A program made the translations under genes and the position numbers. Positions 9,397 through 18,797 of a DNA stretch of 64,000 nt are shown here, one piece after another; position 1 is the first letter of the stretch; each line of letters opens with the position of its first letter. A model generated the notes under the pieces. The model was given only the letters and a program-made list of their open reading frames with translations, did not search any database and was not told the origin of the DNA. Source of the DNA: Cerasibacillus quisquiliarum (GTDB lineage: Bacteria > Bacillota > Bacilli > Bacillales > Amphibacillaceae); NCBI RefSeq assembly GCF_014202495.1, contig NZ_JACHHA010000009.1, positions 25,802-89,801 on the forward strand, in the 5' to 3' direction.

Positions 9397-10071
9397 ATGT
9401 TAACGATATTAATTGTTGATGACGATCCACATATTCGAGAGCTACTTCGATTTTATTTGCAAAAAGATGGTTATCGAACAATTGAAGCTGGTGATGGACA
9501 AGAAGCATTAGATAGATTGGAAAAGGAAAATATTCATTTAGCCTTAGTAGATGTTATGATGCCAAATATGAATGGTTATGAATTATGTCGTCATATTCGA
9601 TCGTACTATGATATTCCCGTTATGATGATAACAGCAAAGGGAGAAATTGCGGATAAGGAAAGCGCTTATGATGCTGGAACGGATGATTATCTTGTTAAAC
9701 CATTTGAACCAAAGGAAGTCTTATTTCGCATAAAGGCTTTATTACGACGTTTTCAAATGATTAATGAGGATAAGATACATATCGGACATATTATGATTAA
9801 CCGTAACAACTATGAAGTCGAAATAGGGGAGAAAACAATGGTTCTCCCATTGAAAGAATTTGAGCTCCTTGCTCAGTTGGCAAACTACCCAAATCGCGTA
9901 TTTACTAGAGAGCAATTGATTGATCTCGTATGGGGTCATGATTTTACAGGTAGTGATCGAACAGTAGACGTCCATATAAAAAGATTAAGAGAACGTTTTT
10001 CTAGTAAAGAGCACGGATTTGTCATTAAAACTGTAAGAGGACTTGGTTATAAGTTGGAAGAAATGAAGTAG
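9397..10071 (+). CDS. OmpR-family response regulator, HssR-like
   Basis: A 224-residue regulator: receiver domain (ILIVDDDPHIRELL, phospho-acceptor Asp52 in LVDVMMP, switch Thr/Lys in TAKG and VKPF) and a C-terminal winged helix (residues ~130-222; RTVDVHIKRLRERF, TVRGLGYKLE). The ATG at 9397 is preferred over a TTG at 9388 because AAAGGAG (9381-9387) is nine bases before it. Overall sequence and partner resemble the heme-sensing HssR of staphylococci and bacilli. The usual target, the HrtAB exporter, is not nearby, so the signal is uncertain. Confidence 0.85.
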   Translation: MLTILIVDDDPHIRELLRFYLQKDGYRTIEAGDGQEALDRLEKENIHLALVDVMMPNMNGYELCRHIRSYYDIPVMMITAKGEIADKESAYDAGTDDYLVKPFEPKEVLFRIKALLRRFQMINEDKIHIGHIMINRNNYEVEIGEKTMVLPLKEFELLAQLANYPNRVFTREQLIDLVWGHDFTGSDRTVDVHIKRLRERFSSKEHGFVIKTVRGLGYKLEEMK

Positions 10072-10092
10072 CTGTATGGAGGATAGTAAAGC

Positions 10093-11508
10093 ATGCGTAC
10101 ATTATATGTTCGGATTATGATGACGACGATGATGATTATGATTATGAGTGCGCTCATTTCATTTATAGTGGCAAATACGTATTATCATCATTTCTTAAAA
10201 CAAGAAAATGATGAGAAAATCACTGAGATTGCAAAAAATGTCGTTGAAATTTATGAAGAAAGTGACTTTACAGATATAGGTGATTATTTATCGACGTTAA
10301 CCGTGCTAGGGTATCAGTTTTATTTAGTTGACCAGCGTGGTAATAGTGAGCTATTTGGTGCTTCCTTTAGAAAGTATAATATTGACCACGGAACAGTAGA
10401 AAGCGTTTTAGCAGGCAATACGTATCATGGCATAAGGGATAATCCGAGAAAATTATTTGTGACGGGCTTCTTTGATAATGAATTGTTAAATACAATCGGT
10501 ATACCTGTGGAAAGAAACGGGGAAAAGCTTGCTTTATTCGTTCGTCCAAATACAGTTCAACAGTTTGGTGAGATGCGTATTTTCCTAGCTGTTTCTATAG
10601 TGGTCATGCTCGTTGTTAGTTTCTTGTTTATTGTTATTAGTACATCTTTTATCGTACGCCCAATCAAGAAATTAACAGAAGCAACGAAAAAGATTGCAGC
10701 TGGGAACTATCATTTGAAATTGGATGTCCATCGTCGTGATGAGATTGGCAGGTTGGCGAATCACTTTTCTAAAATGAGTCAAAGTCTAGCCGAGACTGAA
10801 CAGAGTCGTCAGGAATTCGTTTCGAATGTATCACATGAAATTCAATCACCTCTCACTTCGATTCAAGGATTTTCCCAAGCGTTACGAGAACATGATATAC
10901 CTGAAGACATGCGTCAACATTATTTGTCAATTATTGAAAAAGAAAGCAAACGTCTTTCATCATTAAGTAAACAATTATTGACTTTATCGTTTTTGAATAA
11001 AGGTTTGGATGACGAAGCAATACAACCATTCGATATTGCTAAGCAATTACGAGAAGTTGTCTCTTCTACTGAATATCAATGGCGTCAAAAGGAAATCACG
11101 ATTGAATTGGATATTTCATCTTCTACCGTTACTGGTTATCCGCAATTAATGGAACTCGTATGGATGAACTTAGTGACGAATGCTATCCGCTATACGGATA
11201 GTCAGGGAATCATTACATTGACGACAAAGCAAAATCAGACAACTGTCATTGTGACCGTTGAAGATACAGGAATCGGTATAAGTAAGGAACATCTGCCACA
11301 TTTATTTGAACGATTTTATAAAGTAGATAAAGCAAGGACCCGTACAGATAATAGCACTGGATTAGGACTTGCCATTGTGAAAGAAATTATCGAATTACAC
11401 GAAGGAACGATTATGGTTGAAAGTGAACGTGGAGAAGGAACCATCTTCCAAGTAACGATTCCAAAAGTTTTTTCTCCATCTCAAGACGGACATCCTGTCG
11501 ACCGATAG
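10093..11508 (+). CDS. Sensor histidine kinase, HssS-like
   Basis: A 471-residue membrane kinase, 21 bases after its response regulator. Transmembrane helix 1 near residues 8-28, extracellular sensor ~29-158, helix 2 ~160-185 and HAMP to ~240. The H-box is SHEIQSPLTS with phospho-acceptor His248. The ATPase domain has the N-box NLVTNAIRY, DTGIGIS and GLGLAIVK. The N-terminal MRTLYVRI and general layout resemble HssS. GGAGG at 10078-10082 supports the ATG. Heme sensing is inference only. Confidence 0.85.
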   Translation: MRTLYVRIMMTTMMIMIMSALISFIVANTYYHHFLKQENDEKITEIAKNVVEIYEESDFTDIGDYLSTLTVLGYQFYLVDQRGNSELFGASFRKYNIDHGTVESVLAGNTYHGIRDNPRKLFVTGFFDNELLNTIGIPVERNGEKLALFVRPNTVQQFGEMRIFLAVSIVVMLVVSFLFIVISTSFIVRPIKKLTEATKKIAAGNYHLKLDVHRRDEIGRLANHFSKMSQSLAETEQSRQEFVSNVSHEIQSPLTSIQGFSQALREHDIPEDMRQHYLSIIEKESKRLSSLSKQLLTLSFLNKGLDDEAIQPFDIAKQLREVVSSTEYQWRQKEITIELDISSSTVTGYPQLMELVWMNLVTNAIRYTDSQGIITLTTKQNQTTVIVTVEDTGIGISKEHLPHLFERFYKVDKARTRTDNSTGLGLAIVKEIIELHEGTIMVESERGEGTIFQVTIPKVFSPSQDGHPVDR

Positions 11509-11577
11509 ACTGTGTCAATATTGGAAACAATGTGTTAATATATGGATTAATTCATATAGAAGCGAGGAGGTGTGTGG

Positions 11578-12645
11578 ATGCAGCTTGAAAATGTCTGGGA
11601 AAAGATTGATCAGCTATTAACAAAAGTTAACTTTGACGATATATGGAAAGGCTTTCGTAGTTGTCCTTTTGCACTTTATGATGATGAACATGTTGTTATA
11701 AATAATCAAATCAGTCCAATCAATCATCAATTTGTCGCTCATACAGTGATTGATTATGAAGGTGAAAAAATAGCCATTTGGCATATCACTTCCGAAGATA
11801 TGAAATCGCTGGATGTACTCGCTTCCAATATCGTTCATGAAATGTTTCATGCATTTCAACAAGAGCAGCAAGAAAAGCGATTTCCAAATGATTTAAAAGG
11901 GTTAAATAAACCAAAGAAAGTTTCATATTATTATATGAAATATCAAGAAGGTCAACACTTAAAAGAAGCTCTAGAGATGGCAGATTCTGAAAAGAAGTAT
12001 AAGCAGTTACTCCATATTTTAGCATTACGCGAAAGGCGGTTGCTTCAATTTAAGTCCGCAACGACATACGAATTGGCTATTGAAACGGTTGAGGGAACAG
12101 CGGAGTATGTTGGCCTGATGTCACTAAAACAATTAAATGAATCAACATATGAACAACGGCTTAATCAATATAAAAATAATTTAACCGATAAACAACTATT
12201 ATTTGATCCGAGAAGATATGCCTATTATTATGGTTCTTTATTATTAATTTTATTGAATCAACTCAATATACCTTTTAATCAACGAATTAGAAATGAAGAG
12301 AGAACGATATTTGAATCTCTTTTAGAGTCCATTCAAGAGCGTGTGACGGTAGATAAACTTATAACAGATAAAGAAATAGAGTGTGAGCTTTATAACAACA
12401 TAGAGATGTTAAGGGAAAAATTTACTGAATTTAACCAAAATAAGACAAGAAAACAGACTGGTTTATACAAAATCATCGGATATGATCCGATGAATATGTA
12501 TAAAATGAATACATTTATTTTACATGAGCATTTTGTGCGTTTACGAGATAGAAAATCTGAAAAGAATTTGTTTTTAAAAGGTCCAGTCATCACAATTTAT
12601 AACCAAGATGAGAGCGATGTCATAGGCTTTTTAACACAATATTAA
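11578..12645 (+). CDS. Uncharacterised protein with HExxH...E zincin-like motif
   Basis: A 355-residue protein that I cannot assign to a named family. HEMFH (His87, Glu88, His91) is a zincin-type HExxH motif; EGTAEY (Glu172, Glu176) lies about 80 residues later, where gluzincins carry their third ligand. No signal peptide or transmembrane helix is evident, so a cytoplasmic metallopeptidase or metalloprotein is plausible. The ATG at 11578 is seven bases after GAGGAGG (11564-11570); a GTG at 11572 would be too close. An S9 peptidase follows 16 bases downstream, so the two may be co-transcribed. Confidence 0.75.
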   Translation: MQLENVWEKIDQLLTKVNFDDIWKGFRSCPFALYDDEHVVINNQISPINHQFVAHTVIDYEGEKIAIWHITSEDMKSLDVLASNIVHEMFHAFQQEQQEKRFPNDLKGLNKPKKVSYYYMKYQEGQHLKEALEMADSEKKYKQLLHILALRERRLLQFKSATTYELAIETVEGTAEYVGLMSLKQLNESTYEQRLNQYKNNLTDKQLLFDPRRYAYYYGSLLLILLNQLNIPFNQRIRNEERTIFESLLESIQERVTVDKLITDKEIECELYNNIEMLREKFTEFNQNKTRKQTGLYKIIGYDPMNMYKMNTFILHEHFVRLRDRKSEKNLFLKGPVITIYNQDESDVIGFLTQY

Positions 12646-12661
12646 AAAGGAGTGTTTGTTT

Positions 12662-14452
12662 ATGATAAAGTTTCCACGTCCTACAGTAGAGCAATTTTTT
12701 CGTACATATGTGATTACGAATTTTAAAGTAAGTGAAGATGAGAAGAAACTCATATTTAGTTCAAATTTAAACGGAAAAATGAATCTATGGGCAATGGATT
12801 TACCGAATACTTTTCCGTATTTATTTGCTCATCATGATGAAGCGTGTAATGATATTCATTTCGATCCAGAAAATCGTTATATTCTTACTGGATTTGATCG
12901 TGATGGTGATGAGAACTTTCAAATTTATGCATTACCGTTTGGAGGCGGTTTACCACAACCACTCATCACAGGAGACGAAACGGAAAAATATTATCTCGCT
13001 CATTTAACGAATGATGGGAATCGCATTTATTATATGACATCAAAAGATAATCCTCATTATTTCAATACCGTTGTACGTGATTTGGAAAAAGGTACCGATA
13101 AAATAATTAACGTTGGTGAAACAACACCGACTTATTTAATGGCTGTGTCGGAAGCAGAGGCCGCTTTTGTTTATTCACAAATGTTCGCAAATACGTATAT
13201 CACATCATTTGTTCAAGTTGGCAATGCACGTTATCATTTAACGCCAGATCCTTCAAAGGTACATGTTGTGCTTTCACCTATATTTGTTGATGAGAATACG
13301 ATTTATTTTATCACGAATTATGAAAGTGATTACCATTATTTGGCGAAATTTTCGATTGATACACAACAATTTTCAAAAGTCTATGAAATGGAAGAAGAAA
13401 GTATTGGTGATTTAGAATGGCATAAAGAAAGCAACACATTATACATGGTGACAGAGAAAGGGGTCATTGATCAACTTTATCGCTTCTCACTTGATACTGA
13501 AAAAGTTGAAAAGCTAAGTATGCCGATTGATATTATTGAACAGTTACAAGTGACGAAATCAGGTCATCTGTATGTTTTAGGTAGAAGTGCGACTGTACCG
13601 TTCAATATTTTTCAATCAAATGATGGATTAGAATGGAAACAATTAACCGATAACCGTGTATTAGGTATAACAAGTGATGATATGGTAGAACCAGAAGTTA
13701 TAACGTATCAATCTTTCGATCAGATGGAAATTGAAGCACTTCTTTATCGGGCAAAACCTGAACATGACAATGGGTGTATGATTTTTTGGCCACATGGTGG
13801 ACCACAAGCTGCAGAGAGAAAGCAGTTCAGAGCGATGTTTCAATGTTTTTTAAATCGTGGTTATTCCATTTTTGCGCCTAATTTCCGTGGAAGTACCGGT
13901 TATGGAACAACATTTGTCAAACTTGTCGAACGTGATTGGGGTGACGGTCCACGTCGTGACTGTGTAGCAGGCATTGAATGGTTAATTGCTAATAATTTAA
14001 CTTCAAAAGATAAATTGTTCTTAATAGGTGGTAGCTTTGGCGGTTATATGGCCCTTTTATTACACGGGCGACATCCTGAATATTTTAAAGCAGTTGTTGA
14101 TATTTTTGGTCCGTCGAATTTATTCAGCTTTGTAAATTCTGTACCTGAACATTGGAAGCCAATTATGGAGCGTTGGATAGGTGATCCAGAACGTGATAAA
14201 GAAAGATTTATTAAAGATTCCCCAGATACGTACTTAGATACAATGACAAAGCCGATGCTTGTCATTCAAGGAGCGAATGATCCACGTGTTGTGAAAGCAG
14301 AATCGGATCAGATTGTAAAGAAGTTAAGAGAAAAGAAACGTGAAGTAGAATATCTTGTGTTGGAAGATGAAGGACATGGATTTTCAAAGAAGGAAAATGA
14401 AATAAAAGTATATAAACATATGCTACAATTTTTAGAGAAACATCAAGGTTAA
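12662..14452 (+). CDS. S9-family serine peptidase (acylaminoacyl-peptidase-like)
   Basis: A 596-residue protein of the prolyl oligopeptidase clan. An N-terminal beta-propeller (residues ~1-340) is followed by an alpha/beta-hydrolase domain with the triad Ser458 (GGSFGGYM), Asp540 (QGANDPRV) and His572 (DEGHGFS). The oxyanion-side WPHGGPQ and FRGSTGYG sequences are typical. No signal peptide, so it probably trims intracellular peptides. The ATG at 12662, nine bases after AAAGGAG, is preferred to a TTG at 12656. Confidence 0.9.
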   Translation: MIKFPRPTVEQFFRTYVITNFKVSEDEKKLIFSSNLNGKMNLWAMDLPNTFPYLFAHHDEACNDIHFDPENRYILTGFDRDGDENFQIYALPFGGGLPQPLITGDETEKYYLAHLTNDGNRIYYMTSKDNPHYFNTVVRDLEKGTDKIINVGETTPTYLMAVSEAEAAFVYSQMFANTYITSFVQVGNARYHLTPDPSKVHVVLSPIFVDENTIYFITNYESDYHYLAKFSIDTQQFSKVYEMEEESIGDLEWHKESNTLYMVTEKGVIDQLYRFSLDTEKVEKLSMPIDIIEQLQVTKSGHLYVLGRSATVPFNIFQSNDGLEWKQLTDNRVLGITSDDMVEPEVITYQSFDQMEIEALLYRAKPEHDNGCMIFWPHGGPQAAERKQFRAMFQCFLNRGYSIFAPNFRGSTGYGTTFVKLVERDWGDGPRRDCVAGIEWLIANNLTSKDKLFLIGGSFGGYMALLLHGRHPEYFKAVVDIFGPSNLFSFVNSVPEHWKPIMERWIGDPERDKERFIKDSPDTYLDTMTKPMLVIQGANDPRVVKAESDQIVKKLREKKREVEYLVLEDEGHGFSKKENEIKVYKHMLQFLEKHQG

Positions 14453-14469
14453 TAAAGTTAAGCATAAAC

Positions 14470-14516
14470 CCCCTATAGAGTAGAACTTTCACATTCTACT
14501 TTATAGGGCTTTTTTA
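14470..14516 (+). terminator. Terminator after the S9 peptidase gene
   Basis: CCCTATAGAGTAGAA pairs with TTCTACTTTATAGGG (one wobble) around an eight-base loop, followed by a T6 run. Confidence 0.85.
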
Positions 14517-14584
14517 ATAGGCATGTATAACTTTTTCTCTAATACAAAAACTAAGGTGCAAATATTTTCATTGGTGGTGCGGAA

Positions 14585-16096
14585 GTGAGTTTTTTTCGTA
14601 GGAGAAGACGTATTGAACAGAAACAACAACCATCGAAACCGGTGACGTTAAAATCGCCTCAATCATTAGATGAAGTACAACAATGGATTAACAAGTATTT
14701 TGGCGAGCCATCGGACATGATTTTTCGCAATGTTGGTATCGGAAATGATAATAAATATAAAGGTTTGCTCGTTTTTATTCAAGATATTACGAATCAAGAC
14801 TATATTTCTGAACAGATTATTAAACCGTTAAAGTCATTTTCTCAGCCAGCGGATGGTACGTCTCCTATTGATTATTTAAAAGATACCATCCTTAGTACAG
14901 GCGATATTTTAGTTTCAAGTGATTTTACGACGCTTTTTGATGATTTATTAATGGGGAAAGCTCTATTATTTATCGAAGGACAAAAGCAAGCATTTTCTAT
15001 AGCTGTTGATGATTGGAAAGGAAGACAAGTCGAACAACCTTCTGCACAGACAGTCGTCAGAGGTCCACGTGAAAGTTTTACTGAAAATATCAATACAAAT
15101 AAAGCATTGATTCGTAAGCGAATAAGGAGTCAAGATTTACAAATAAAATCGAGACGTTTAGGTAAGTATACGCAAACAGAGATAAGCATTATTTATTTAA
15201 AAGGAGTTGCGGATGATGATGTTGTAAAGGAAGTGGAGAAGAGAATTGATAAGATTCAACTCGATGGGATTAGTGGAAGTAATCAAATAGAAGAATTAAT
15301 TCAGGATGGCAAATTTTCTCCGTTTCCTACTATAGATAATACAGAGCGACCAGATATTACAGCGGCTTCACTATTAGAGGGTAAAGTTATTATTTTAGTT
15401 AACGGGACACCTTTTGTCTTAATAGCCCCTGTTGTGTTTATGCATTTTTTTCAAACAGCGGAAGATTATTATGCTCGGTTTTATTTAGCTAGTGCCATTC
15501 GTTTCTTACGTGTATTATCTGTCATGATCACCTTATTAGCCCCGTCTATTTATATTGCTTTAACGACTTTCCATCAAGAAATGCTTCCGACAAGGTTATT
15601 AACGAATTTAGCTGCACAAAGAGAAGGCGTTCCGTTTCCTGCATTTGTCGAAGCCGTAATGATGGAAGTGACTTTTGAAATCTTAAGAGAAGCTGGCATA
15701 CGGATGCCGAGGGCTGTTGGTCAAGCTGTATCAGTTGTTGGTGCTATTGTCATTGGGCAAGCAGCTGTTGAAGCTGGAATTGTCTCAGCAGCAATGGTCA
15801 TTGTCGTATCTATTACAGCTATCTCTAGCTTTGTAATACCGAGTTATAGTATTGCAAACTCCATTCGACTTCTCCGTTTTCCGATGATGATTTTCGCTGG
15901 TAGTTTTGGTTTCTTTGGTGTGATGCTCGCTTTATTCGCTTTAACGATTCATCTTTGTAGTTTGAAATCATTTGGCATCTCATATATGGCTCCGCTTTCT
16001 CCTTTTCACTTACGCGATCAACGTGACACGTTTATTAGAACGATTAAATCATACTTTTCATCAAAAGGGGAAACACTAGAAAAAAGTAGAAAGTAA
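14585..16096 (+). CDS. Spore germination receptor A subunit (GerA/GerKA family)
   Basis: A 503-residue membrane protein of the GerA family. A hydrophilic N-terminal domain (residues ~1-280) with IKSRRLGKYTQTEISIIYLKGVA-type sequence precedes several membrane helices between ~280 and 470 (FLRVLSVMITLLAPSIYIAL, GQAVSVVGAIVIGQAAVEAG). With B and C subunits it forms an inner-membrane germinant receptor in spores. GTG start at 14585, after a weak GGTGG. It opens the operon A-C-D-B. The germinant cannot be predicted. Confidence 0.93.
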   Translation: MSFFRRRRRIEQKQQPSKPVTLKSPQSLDEVQQWINKYFGEPSDMIFRNVGIGNDNKYKGLLVFIQDITNQDYISEQIIKPLKSFSQPADGTSPIDYLKDTILSTGDILVSSDFTTLFDDLLMGKALLFIEGQKQAFSIAVDDWKGRQVEQPSAQTVVRGPRESFTENINTNKALIRKRIRSQDLQIKSRRLGKYTQTEISIIYLKGVADDDVVKEVEKRIDKIQLDGISGSNQIEELIQDGKFSPFPTIDNTERPDITAASLLEGKVIILVNGTPFVLIAPVVFMHFFQTAEDYYARFYLASAIRFLRVLSVMITLLAPSIYIALTTFHQEMLPTRLLTNLAAQREGVPFPAFVEAVMMEVTFEILREAGIRMPRAVGQAVSVVGAIVIGQAAVEAGIVSAAMVIVVSITAISSFVIPSYSIANSIRLLRFPMMIFAGSFGFFGVMLALFALTIHLCSLKSFGISYMAPLSPFHLRDQRDTFIRTIKSYFSSKGETLEKSRK

Positions 16097-16117
16097 GTCA
16101 ATAAGGGGTTATTGCGT

Positions 16118-17314
16118 ATGAAACGCTTGTTGATCGGATTGTTTATTATATTACTATTAACGGGCTGTTGGAATAGAAGAGAATTAAATGAAATTGCGAT
16201 CACATATGGTCTTGGGATTGATAAGGATGGCGATGATTTTGTTGTAACGGCGCAAGTGATTAACCCTGAACAAGTTTCAGGTCAGAAAGGTGGAGAAGCT
16301 AGTGGAACGCGTTCTCCGGTTATCTTACATGAAGAAAGAGATAAAACGGTTTTAGGTGCTATTCGCAAACTTTCTCGGACTGCATCAAGGAAAATATATG
16401 TTGCTCATTTATATATATTAGTATTTGGTGAGGAATTCGCTAAAGCAGGAATCGGTGATGCATTGGACTTAATCGTTCGTGATCAAGAATTTCGTACGGA
16501 CTTCTATGTGTTTATCGCAAAAGGGAGTACCGCCAAAGACATACTGGCAACGGCCACCCCTTTTTCTGTATCTCCAGCACAAGAAATATATGATCGACTA
16601 CACTATTCAAACCGTCACTATAATCCGACGAAGGCGACGGGTATTAGAGAATTATTAACGAATACATCTGCAGAAGGGATAGAGCCAGTCGTTCAAAGTT
16701 TATTATACAAAAAATCTGATGTTGAACCCGTTCAGCAAATAGGGAGTGGCCCTGTCCCAGAACCCCCTCTTCCAACAGGCAATATAGCGGTACTTGAACG
16801 AGATCAATTAGTCGGTTGGTTAAATGAAACGCAAGCAGATACTTATAATACAGTGACGAATAATATTAAACATGCAGTGAGTCAGTTTCTTTGTGATGAA
16901 GATCAATATGGAGCGATAGAGTCTACGAATGTCAAGGCGACATTAAAACCAGAGTATCAAGTGACTCCAAAAATGAATATCGACATTAAATTAACTGGAA
17001 AGATAAATGAGTTAGATTGTGAACAATTTACGACAACACCTCAAAAGATTCGAGAGTTAGAGAATATTATTTCTAAATATTTAGAAGAGATGCACACGAG
17101 CAACATAAAAAAAGTACAAGAAGACATCGGTGTAGATATATTTGGCTTTGGCCGTGAGTTTTTTCGAAAAAAACCACAAATCTGGAAACAACTTAAAAAC
17201 AACTGGTCAGAAACATTCAGCCAGTTAGAAGTCGATATCAATGTTAAAGTTCGTATTACAGGTACAAGTACGACTGATGACTCCTATTTAAAACGTTTAA
17301 GGAAGGGAAAATAA
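16118..17314 (+). CDS. Spore germination receptor C subunit, lipoprotein (Ger(x)C family)
   Basis: A 398-residue lipoprotein. The signal peptide ends in the lipobox LLTGC (Cys near residue 18), followed by WNRRELNEIAI, the family N-terminal signature. The mature part carries the three-domain GerC pattern (VTAQVINPEQ, ARSITSRKIYVAH-like region, and C-terminal FGREFFRKKP). The ATG at 16118 is preferred to a TTG at 16112; AAGGGG is at 16103-16108. It follows the A subunit by 21 bases. Confidence 0.93.
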   Translation: MKRLLIGLFIILLLTGCWNRRELNEIAITYGLGIDKDGDDFVVTAQVINPEQVSGQKGGEASGTRSPVILHEERDKTVLGAIRKLSRTASRKIYVAHLYILVFGEEFAKAGIGDALDLIVRDQEFRTDFYVFIAKGSTAKDILATATPFSVSPAQEIYDRLHYSNRHYNPTKATGIRELLTNTSAEGIEPVVQSLLYKKSDVEPVQQIGSGPVPEPPLPTGNIAVLERDQLVGWLNETQADTYNTVTNNIKHAVSQFLCDEDQYGAIESTNVKATLKPEYQVTPKMNIDIKLTGKINELDCEQFTTTPQKIRELENIISKYLEEMHTSNIKKVQEDIGVDIFGFGREFFRKKPQIWKQLKNNWSETFSQLEVDINVKVRITGTSTTDDSYLKRLRKGK

Positions 17315-17320
17315 TAAGAG

Positions 17321-17560
17321 ATGCTTTACATCTTGACATTACTGATTGTTGTATTCGTATTATATATTGATAAAAATACAATAAGACACATAAATGCAAA
17401 AGAAAGAAAAGTATATTTAACGCTCGTACTGTTTTTTATAATATTTAATACGATTGAACAAAATAAGTTATATGTTGATCATTTTGTACTGGTTGAATGG
17501 ATGTACAATAAAATTCCTGTTATGAAAAGTGTTTATTCATTTTTAGAAAGTAAAGGATGA
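17321..17560 (+). CDS. Small two-helix membrane protein in the ger operon (D-subunit-like)
   Basis: A 79-residue protein with two hydrophobic segments (residues ~1-17 and ~29-44) and a basic stretch between (IRHINAKERKVY). Its place between the C and B subunit genes, six bases after the first and overlapping the second, matches the small D subunits described in some ger operons, which modulate receptor function. Sequence alone would not identify it; the call rests on size, topology and context. Confidence 0.7.
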   Translation: MLYILTLLIVVFVLYIDKNTIRHINAKERKVYLTLVLFFIIFNTIEQNKLYVDHFVLVEWMYNKIPVMKSVYSFLESKG

Positions 17561-17565
17561 TTTCT

Positions 17566-18663
17566 TTGGGAACAGAAAAGATTGATTCAAGTCAATTTTT
17601 TATTGTTTCACTTCTTTACACATTAGGAAGTGCTATTATTTTTATTCCACATATTGTTATTAAACATGCCCAGCAAAATGCGTGGATTGCTTCGTTATTG
17701 GCCTTAGCTATTGGTTTACTTCCTTTATGCTTGTATTTTAAAATGAATCAACGGTTCCCTAATAACACATTTATTCAAATTTTAGAAGCAACATTTGGAA
17801 AAATTGGTGGAAAGATTGTAGGGTTCATAACAATTACTGGATTTCACTTATATTTAACTGTCATGACTTTTCGTGATTTTGGTGACTTTGTTTTCATCCA
17901 CTTATTACCAGAAACTCCGCTACATGTTATTTTAATTCTTCTCGTTATTGTTGTCACTTATGCCACTAAAGAAGGGCTTGAGGTTATTGCAAGAGTAGGG
18001 CAGATTCTCGTTCCCATTGTTATTTTTCTTTTCCTATTATCTTGTGTACTATTGTTAGAAAACAGTGATAAGAATAATTTACTCCCTCTCTTAGATGATG
18101 GATGGAAACCTGTCATTCGAGCTACGATACCTAATATAGGATTTCCTTTTTTAGAAGCCTTTGTATTGCTCATTTTATTTTCTTATGTGAAGCCAAGAGA
18201 GAAGTTGGATAAGTCAATGTTTTTGGGAGTCGCTATTGGTGGTTTTATGATAGTCATAGCCGTTACATTTTCTCTTCTTGTATTCGGTGTAGAGTATTCA
18301 TCTGCAAAAATATACGTTCCTTATTTATTAGGAGCAGAAATCAATATTGCGAATGTGATTCAACGCATTGAGGTCATTATTGCAAGCATATGGATTGTAT
18401 CTATTTTTATAAAAATTTGTATTCTCTTCCTTACAACCGTCATGGGCATTCAACAATTGTTTAATTCTTCTAATTATCGTATTTATGTGTTACCCCTTGC
18501 TTTACTTATTATTCCTTTGTCAATGATGGTCATGCCAAATATGAGCTATTGGGCTATTATAGAAAATCTTTGGCCATTTTATGCAGCATTATTTGCTGTA
18601 TGTTTACCTGTTGTTGTATTGATTGTCAGTTCCTTCAAGAGAAAGCAAGGAAAGATAACATAA
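17566..18663 (+). CDS. Spore germination receptor B subunit (GerB, APC-superfamily permease)
   Basis: A 365-residue protein with about ten transmembrane helices, the integral membrane subunit of the germinant receptor and probable ligand-binding part. The N-terminus GTEKIDSSQFFIVSLLYTLG fits the GerB/spore-permease family. I prefer TTG at 17566 because AAAGG (17552-17556) is nine bases before it. The in-frame ATG at 17557 abuts that site and would overlap the preceding stop as ATGA, so it remains possible. It ends the operon. Confidence 0.92.
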   Translation: MGTEKIDSSQFFIVSLLYTLGSAIIFIPHIVIKHAQQNAWIASLLALAIGLLPLCLYFKMNQRFPNNTFIQILEATFGKIGGKIVGFITITGFHLYLTVMTFRDFGDFVFIHLLPETPLHVILILLVIVVTYATKEGLEVIARVGQILVPIVIFLFLLSCVLLLENSDKNNLLPLLDDGWKPVIRATIPNIGFPFLEAFVLLILFSYVKPREKLDKSMFLGVAIGGFMIVIAVTFSLLVFGVEYSSAKIYVPYLLGAEINIANVIQRIEVIIASIWIVSIFIKICILFLTTVMGIQQLFNSSNYRIYVLPLALLIIPLSMMVMPNMSYWAIIENLWPFYAALFAVCLPVVVLIVSSFKRKQGKIT

Positions 18664-18716
18664 AAGAGGGATGTTTTTTTCGTCTCCATATAGGGTAATG
18701 ATGTATTGCAAGCATA

Positions 18717-18768
18717 TTAATTGATTGCATACGGATATGGGTATGTACTTAGAGTTACAATCAATTAA
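18717..18768. promoter_or_regulatory. Inverted repeat upstream of the peroxiredoxin gene
   Basis: TTAATTGATTG (18717-18727) and CAATCAATTAA (18758-18768) are perfect 11-base inverted arms 30 bases apart, ending 29 bases before the peroxiredoxin start. This could be a split operator or a leader hairpin. It does not match a PerR box well. Confidence 0.45.
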
Positions 18769-18797
18769 TATTAATCATTAATTAGGAGGCGTTATAA

